From an uncultured Selenomonas sp. (GTDB lineage Bacteria; Bacillota; Negativicutes; Selenomonadales; Selenomonadaceae), in contig CALGGN010000120.1 of assembly GCA_937915915.1 (NCBI GenBank), positions 1 to 9,196 of the forward strand: a stretch of 9,196 bases of DNA, written 5' to 3'. Of this stretch, positions 5,886-9,196 are shown one piece after another; position 1 is the first letter of the stretch; each line of letters starts with the position of its first letter. The position numbers and the translations under genes were made by a program. The notes beneath the pieces were generated by a model. It saw only the letters and a program-made list of their open reading frames with translations. It was not told where the DNA came from and did no database searches.

Positions 5886-7691
5886 TTATTTTTCCTGCGG
5901 TTTTGTCTTCGCAGCGACGGCTGTGCGGATGGAAAGTTCCCTGAGCTGTTTGTCGTCCACGGCGGAAGGCGCATGGCTCATGACATCCGAGGCGCTCTGC
6001 GTCTTTGGGAATGCGATCACGTCGCGGATGGACTTGCGCTTTGCCATGATCATGACCAAACGGTCAAGGCCGAAGGCAATCCCGCCATGGGGCGGCGTTC
6101 CGTACTCAAAGGCATCCATCATGAAGCCGAATTTCGCACGAGCTTCTTCCTCGCTCAGACCGATTGCCTCAAAGACTTTTGCCTGAAGCTCACTGTTGTA
6201 GATACGCAAGCTGCCGCCGCCGATCTCGACGCCATTGAGCACCATGTCATAGGCAACGGCCTTCACACGGCCCGGTTCGCTCTTGAGATACTGAACATCC
6301 TCCTCACGCGGCGAGGTGAACGGATGATGCATCGCCTTCCAGCGCTTGTCCTCCTCGACATATTCAAACATGGGGAAGTCCACCACCCAGAGGAAGCTGA
6401 GCTTGTCGGGATCAATGAGTCCGCGGCGGCGTGCCATCTCAAGGCGCAGCTCGCCCAGCGCCTGTGCCACCACCAGCGGTTTGTCTGCAATGACCAGCAG
6501 CAGATCGCCAGTCTTCGCGCCTGTGGCTTTCTTGATTTCCTCGAAGGTCTCCTCCGAATAGAACTTCTTGAACGGAGACTTGATGCCCTCCTCCGTGTAC
6601 TGAATCCATGCAAGTCCCTTCGCACCGTAGCCCTGCACATACTCCACTAGGCCATCCAGTTCACGGCGCGGGATATTTGCATAGTCCTCCACGTTGATGA
6701 CCTTGACCTGCCCGCCATGTTCCAAGACGGACGCGAACACCTTGAAATCCGAGCCCTTCACATATTCGGAAATATCCATGAGCTCCATGCCGAAGCGCAG
6801 ATCCGGCTTGTCGGAGCCGAAGCGCTCCATGGCCTCATCCCAGCCCATGCGCAGGAACGGTGTCTCGACTTTTTTCCCCATGGCTTTCTCAAAGATATCC
6901 TTGATGAGCCCCTCCATCAAGGTCAGGATATCTTCCTGATCCATGAAAGAAGTCTCGATATCGAGCTGCGTGAACTCCGGCTGGCGGTCTGCGCGCAGAT
7001 CCTCATCACGGAAGCAGCGCACGATCTGGAAATACTTCTCAAAGCCCGAGACCATGAGCAGCTGCTTGAAAATCTGCGGCGACTGCGGGAGCGCGTAAAA
7101 ATTGCCGGGATTCAGACGGCTCGGAACCAAGAAATCCCGCGCGCCCTCCGGAGTGCTCTTGCAGAGCATCGGCGTCTCGATCTCCAAGAACCCGTTTTCG
7201 TCCATGAAATCACGCATGATCTTCGTCACGCGATGCCGCAGCATGATATTCTTCTGCATCTCCGGGCGGCGGAGATCCAGATAGCGATAGCGCAGGCGGA
7301 CCATCTCGTCCACATCCACGCCATCCTGGATATAGAAGGGAGGCGTCTTCGCCTTGTTCAGGATGCGCAGCTCCGTCACGACGATCTCGATTTCGCCTGT
7401 CTCCATATTCGGATTAATGGTCTCTTCGCTGCGTGCCCGCACCTTGCCGCGCACTCCCATGACGAATTCCGAGCGAAGCGTCTCCGCTTTATGGAACGCC
7501 TCCTCGCCCATTGCTGCCTCGTCAAAGACCACCTGCACCAGTCCGGAACGATCGCGCATATCCACAAAAATCAATCCGCCATGATCTCTGCGGCGCGACA
7601 CCCACCCTGCCAATACGATTTCAGCATCCACATCCGACTTGCGAAGTTCGCCGCAATGATGCGTGCGCTTCATGCCTGTTAAAGTTTCCAT
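5886..7691 (-). CDS. aspS: Aspartyl-tRNA synthetase, bacterial type (601 aa)
   Basis: This class IIb synthetase activates aspartate with ATP and charges tRNA-Asp, and perhaps tRNA-Asn, in the cytoplasm. An N-terminal OB-fold anticodon-binding domain (about 1-110) has GWVSRRRDHGGLIF. The class II core includes the aspartate-site loop QSPQIFKQLLM (203-213), motif 2 FRDEDLRADRQPEF (227-240) and motif 3 GIAFGLDRL (537-545). A bacterial GAD insertion lies between about 283 and 408. Length is normal. I choose ATG 7689-7691, with AGGTG nine bases upstream, over the in-frame ATG at 7710-7712, which has no ribosome-binding site. It lies 48 nt after hisS without a terminator, so the two are probably co-transcribed, a common Firmicute arrangement. 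Residue 37, after RRRD, is His, as in the non-discriminating AspRS of Pseudomonas aeruginosa, but the second specificity position (residue 90) is Glu rather than Gly or Lys. Confidence 0.98.
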   Translation of the reverse strand: METLTGMKRTHHCGELRKSDVDAEIVLAGWVSRRRDHGGLIFVDMRDRSGLVQVVFDEAAMGEEAFHKAETLRSEFVMGVRGKVRARSEETINPNMETGEIEIVVTELRILNKAKTPPFYIQDGVDVDEMVRLRYRYLDLRRPEMQKNIMLRHRVTKIMRDFMDENGFLEIETPMLCKSTPEGARDFLVPSRLNPGNFYALPQSPQIFKQLLMVSGFEKYFQIVRCFRDEDLRADRQPEFTQLDIETSFMDQEDILTLMEGLIKDIFEKAMGKKVETPFLRMGWDEAMERFGSDKPDLRFGMELMDISEYVKGSDFKVFASVLEHGGQVKVINVEDYANIPRRELDGLVEYVQGYGAKGLAWIQYTEEGIKSPFKKFYSEETFEEIKKATGAKTGDLLLVIADKPLVVAQALGELRLEMARRRGLIDPDKLSFLWVVDFPMFEYVEEDKRWKAMHHPFTSPREEDVQYLKSEPGRVKAVAYDMVLNGVEIGGGSLRIYNSELQAKVFEAIGLSEEEARAKFGFMMDAFEYGTPPHGGIAFGLDRLVMIMAKRKSIRDVIAFPKTQSASDVMSHAPSAVDDKQLRELSIRTAVAAKTKPQEK

Positions 7692-7739
7692 CGAAAAATT
7701 CACCTCATACATTTATTTCACAAATAGATATTATGCTTA

Positions 7740-9008
7740 TCATGCTTCCGAAAGTTCCCGCTTCAAGTAGTCGATTACTGTCCCCATTGCCAGCTTCTGC
7801 TGTTCGCTTTTCTGCAGATCCCTGCACACGACAGCCTGCTCCTTGATTTCATCTTCGCCAAGGATCAAGGCAAAATGGGCATCGGACTTTCCTGCCTGCT
7901 TCATCTGGGCCTTCATGCTGCGTCCTGCATAATCCATGGCGGCTCGAAGCCCTGCACGGCGGAGCCGTATCAAAAGCTCAAACGCAGGAGCCTGCGCCGC
8001 GTCTCCCAATGCTACGACAAATACATCCGTATCCGCCTGCCTTGCAGGGAGCAGATTTTGCTGCTCCAAAGCCAGCAGCACCCGTTCCAGTCCTGCCGCA
8101 AAGCCCACCGCAGGCGTCGGCTTGCCGCCGATTTCCTCGATGAGACCGTCATAGCGTCCGCCGCCTGCCACGGCGCTCTGCGCGCCAAGGGGCTCATACT
8201 TGATTTCAAAGGCTGTCTTTGTGTAGTAATCCAACCCGCGTACCAGACGGGAATCCAGCTCGAACGATACGCCCAGATCCTTCAGATATCCCTGCAGGCC
8301 ATCGAAGTGCTCCCGGCATTCCTCGCAGAGACAGTCCGTGATCTTCGGCGCATCCTGCATGAATCCCTTGTCCGCATCCGCCTTGCAGTCCAAGATCCGC
8401 ATGGGATTCTTGTCAAAGCGTGTTTTACAGTCATTGCAGAGGACATCCAGCTTATCCCGAAAGAACTCCTGCAATTTCTGGCGATAAACGGGACGGCACT
8501 TCGGGCAGCCCACGGAATTCAAGCTGAGCTTCAAGTCCTTCAGGCCCAAGGATTCCAGAAAGTCCAATGCCAACAGGATCGTCTCCGCATCCACCATAGG
8601 ATTCTGTTCGCCCAGGGCCTCGATGCCGAACTGATGGAACTCCCGCATGCGCCCTGCCTGGGGGCGGTCATAACGGAACATCGAACCGATATAGAAGAGC
8701 TTGACCAGAGCGGTGTCCGCAAAGAGTTTGTTCTGCAGATAGGATCGCACCGCCGCCGCCGTATTTTCAGGACGGAGCGTGATGCTGCGGTTTCCGCGGT
8801 CCGTAAAGGTGTACATCTCCTTGTCCACCACATCCGTTCCCTCGCCGATGCCTCGATGGAACAACTCCGTATGCTCGAACATCGGCGTGCGGATCTCATG
8901 GTATCCGTAAAGCCCGCAAAGCTCACGGATCTTCTTTTCCACATAATTCCACGCGGCTGCCTGTTCCGGCAGGATATCCTTCGTGCCGCGCGGCGCATTT
9001 GTCAACAA
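7740..9008 (-). CDS. hisS: Histidyl-tRNA synthetase (422 aa, TTG start)
   Basis: This class IIa synthetase activates histidine and charges tRNA-His in the cytoplasm, normally as a homodimer. The N-terminus APRGTKDILPEQ (5-16) is the family hallmark and sits where expected. Other motifs are LRPENTAAAVRSYL (78-91), motif 2 in FRYDRPQAGRMREFHQFG (111-128), the histidine-binding LVRGLDYYT (255-263), and AGGGRYDGLIEEIGG (281-295) leading to motif 3 VGFAAGLERVLLAL. The C-terminal anticodon-binding domain is about 327-422. An insertion at 165-235 holds eight cysteines (168, 171, 191, 194, 208, 226, 228, 231), resembling the Cys-rich insertion of many Firmicute HisRS. The start is TTG at 9006-9008, followed by a second TTG that would give Leu; no ATG fits. 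It compensates with a doubled ribosome-binding site. Its upstream neighbour is not in the window, and no T-box element is visible within the 188 nt available. Confidence 0.97.
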   Translation of the reverse strand: MLTNAPRGTKDILPEQAAAWNYVEKKIRELCGLYGYHEIRTPMFEHTELFHRGIGEGTDVVDKEMYTFTDRGNRSITLRPENTAAAVRSYLQNKLFADTALVKLFYIGSMFRYDRPQAGRMREFHQFGIEALGEQNPMVDAETILLALDFLESLGLKDLKLSLNSVGCPKCRPVYRQKLQEFFRDKLDVLCNDCKTRFDKNPMRILDCKADADKGFMQDAPKITDCLCEECREHFDGLQGYLKDLGVSFELDSRLVRGLDYYTKTAFEIKYEPLGAQSAVAGGGRYDGLIEEIGGKPTPAVGFAAGLERVLLALEQQNLLPARQADTDVFVVALGDAAQAPAFELLIRLRRAGLRAAMDYAGRSMKAQMKQAGKSDAHFALILGEDEIKEQAVVCRDLQKSEQQKLAMGTVIDYLKRELSEA

Positions 9009-9196
9009 AGGCCTTCCTCCTTACTTCCTCCTTATTTCCATATGCTTCTTCCAAAAGAAGCGAACGCTTTTCGATATAAACGTCAATATCCCGCAAATAG
9101 GTCAGGAGATCCTTCGCATGGAAGCTGGACTTCAAACGCCCCGCCCGATGGTCAACGACCTTGGTCGTCGACCATCGGGCGGGGCGTTTGAAGTCC
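8923..9196 (-). CDS. Possible 3' end of an upstream frame overlapping hisS (partial, uncertain)
   Basis: This frame is open from the window edge to TGA 8923-8925 (about 90 codons). The part before hisS has protein-like composition (KDLLTYLRDIDVYIEKRSLL, then EEAYGNKEEVRRK), resembling a charged helix. The last 28 codons overlap hisS out of frame and look like a shadow of it. The only near start, TTG at 9133-9135, sits in the palindrome without a normal ribosome-binding site. The palindrome also makes the 5' part suspect. A second frame that ends at TGA 9083-9085 could instead be the true end of the upstream gene (it reads GGAFEVQLPCEGSPDLFAGY before the stop). I recognise no family for either. 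Confidence 0.2.
   Translation of the reverse strand, partial: DFKRPARWSTTKVVDHRAGRLKSSFHAKDLLTYLRDIDVYIEKRSLLLEEAYGNKEEVRRKAFVDKCAARHEGYPAGTGSRVELCGKEDP
9013..9034 (-). promoter_or_regulatory. Tandemly duplicated Shine-Dalgarno of hisS
   Basis: On the minus strand TAAGGAGGAAG occurs twice, back to back and identical (plus 9024-9034 and 9013-9023). The proximal GGAGG lies seven to eight bases before the TTG start. The distal copy lies 11 bases further up, too far for the normal start. This supports the TTG choice. Confidence 0.8.
9044..9061. promoter_or_regulatory. Short perfect hairpin in the hisS leader
   Basis: A 7-bp perfect stem GCTTCTT/AAGAAGC closes a four-base loop, nine bases upstream of the doubled ribosome-binding site of hisS. 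It is not followed by a T-tract in the hisS direction, so it is not an intrinsic terminator. It might affect ribosome access or mRNA stability, but a stem of this size can arise by chance. Confidence 0.35.
9127..9196. repeat. 70-nt near-perfect palindrome at the window edge
   Basis: A 27-base arm (9127-9153) is repeated exactly in inverted orientation at 9170-9196. Between them an inner ACGACC/GGTCGT pair surrounds a central TT. Only the A9154/C9169 pair and the central T/T fail to match. The arms are GC-rich in the middle (CGCCCCGCCCG) and end with TTTGAAGTCC. There is no proper T-tract after the hairpin on the side visible here, so a simple terminator is not well supported. The palindrome stops exactly at the window end, so its true extent is unknown and an assembly or amplification fold-back is possible. 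Confidence 0.9.

Noticed and set aside
5739..7682. Several long plus-strand frames opposite aspS
   Set aside because: aspS on the minus strand has every expected motif; the opposite frames have no family features or ribosome-binding sites.
7875..9191. Long plus-strand open frame opposite hisS (438 codons)
   Set aside because: It is antisense to a fully motif-supported hisS, has no recognisable domain, and ends inside the palindrome. It is a shadow of the minus-strand codon pattern.
9009..9196. T-box or other amino-acid-responsive leader for hisS
   Set aside because: I looked for the conserved T-box antiterminator sequence and a terminator hairpin with T-tract in the visible 188 nt and found neither.
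9127..9196. Reading the palindrome as a CRISPR repeat or as an intrinsic terminator
   Set aside because: There is only one copy and no spacer pattern, and the arm is followed by GTTTGAAGTCC rather than a T-run.

Overview
The window looks like a chromosomal piece of a Gram-negative-walled Firmicute of the Negativicutes, with a Selenomonas/Mitsuokella-like genus as best guess. This is an inference from two things. The hisS-aspS tandem and the cysteine-rich HisRS insertion look Firmicute-type, while an ArnT-like lipid-linked glycosyltransferase with its GtrB/ArnC-like partner implies an outer membrane or other surface glycolipid. No database search was possible.

All seven full genes lie on the minus strand, so transcription runs from the window's right edge to its left. 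From right to left: (1) 9009-9196, an upstream segment with a near-perfect 70-nt palindrome ending exactly at the window edge, a small hairpin and a doubled Shine-Dalgarno sequence in front of a TTG start; (2) hisS (histidyl-tRNA synthetase) and, 48 nt further on, aspS (aspartyl-tRNA synthetase), probably one transcript, closed by a clear intrinsic terminator at 5835-5870; (3) an ArnT/GT83-type integral-membrane glycosyltransferase and a GT2 polyprenyl-phosphate glycosyltransferase, joined by a 4-nt ATGA stop/start overlap; (4) a 3069-3291 gap holding a 154-bp MITE-like element with imperfect terminal inverted repeats and a TAA direct repeat; (5) an unrecognised, cysteine-free, charged 287-aa protein; (6) a secreted NlpC/P60 peptidoglycan endopeptidase with SH3-like domains; (7) an unrecognised acidic 229-aa protein.

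Functionally, hisS and aspS charge tRNAs. The AspRS carries one residue typical of non-discriminating enzymes, which may link it to the GatCAB route to Asn-tRNA. The two glycosyltransferases fit a two-step scheme: the GT2 enzyme loads a sugar onto undecaprenyl phosphate on the cytoplasmic face, and the ArnT-like enzyme moves it to an acceptor on the outer face of the inner membrane. No genes for making the sugar are visible, so its identity is open. The NlpC/P60 protein acts on the cell wall. Its neighbours on either side have no function I can assign.

No CRISPR array, rRNA, tRNA, prophage module or recognisable defence system is visible. The most unusual items are the MITE-like element with an intact 31-codon frame, the terminal palindrome, the doubled ribosome-binding site of hisS, and the two unassigned genes around the endopeptidase.
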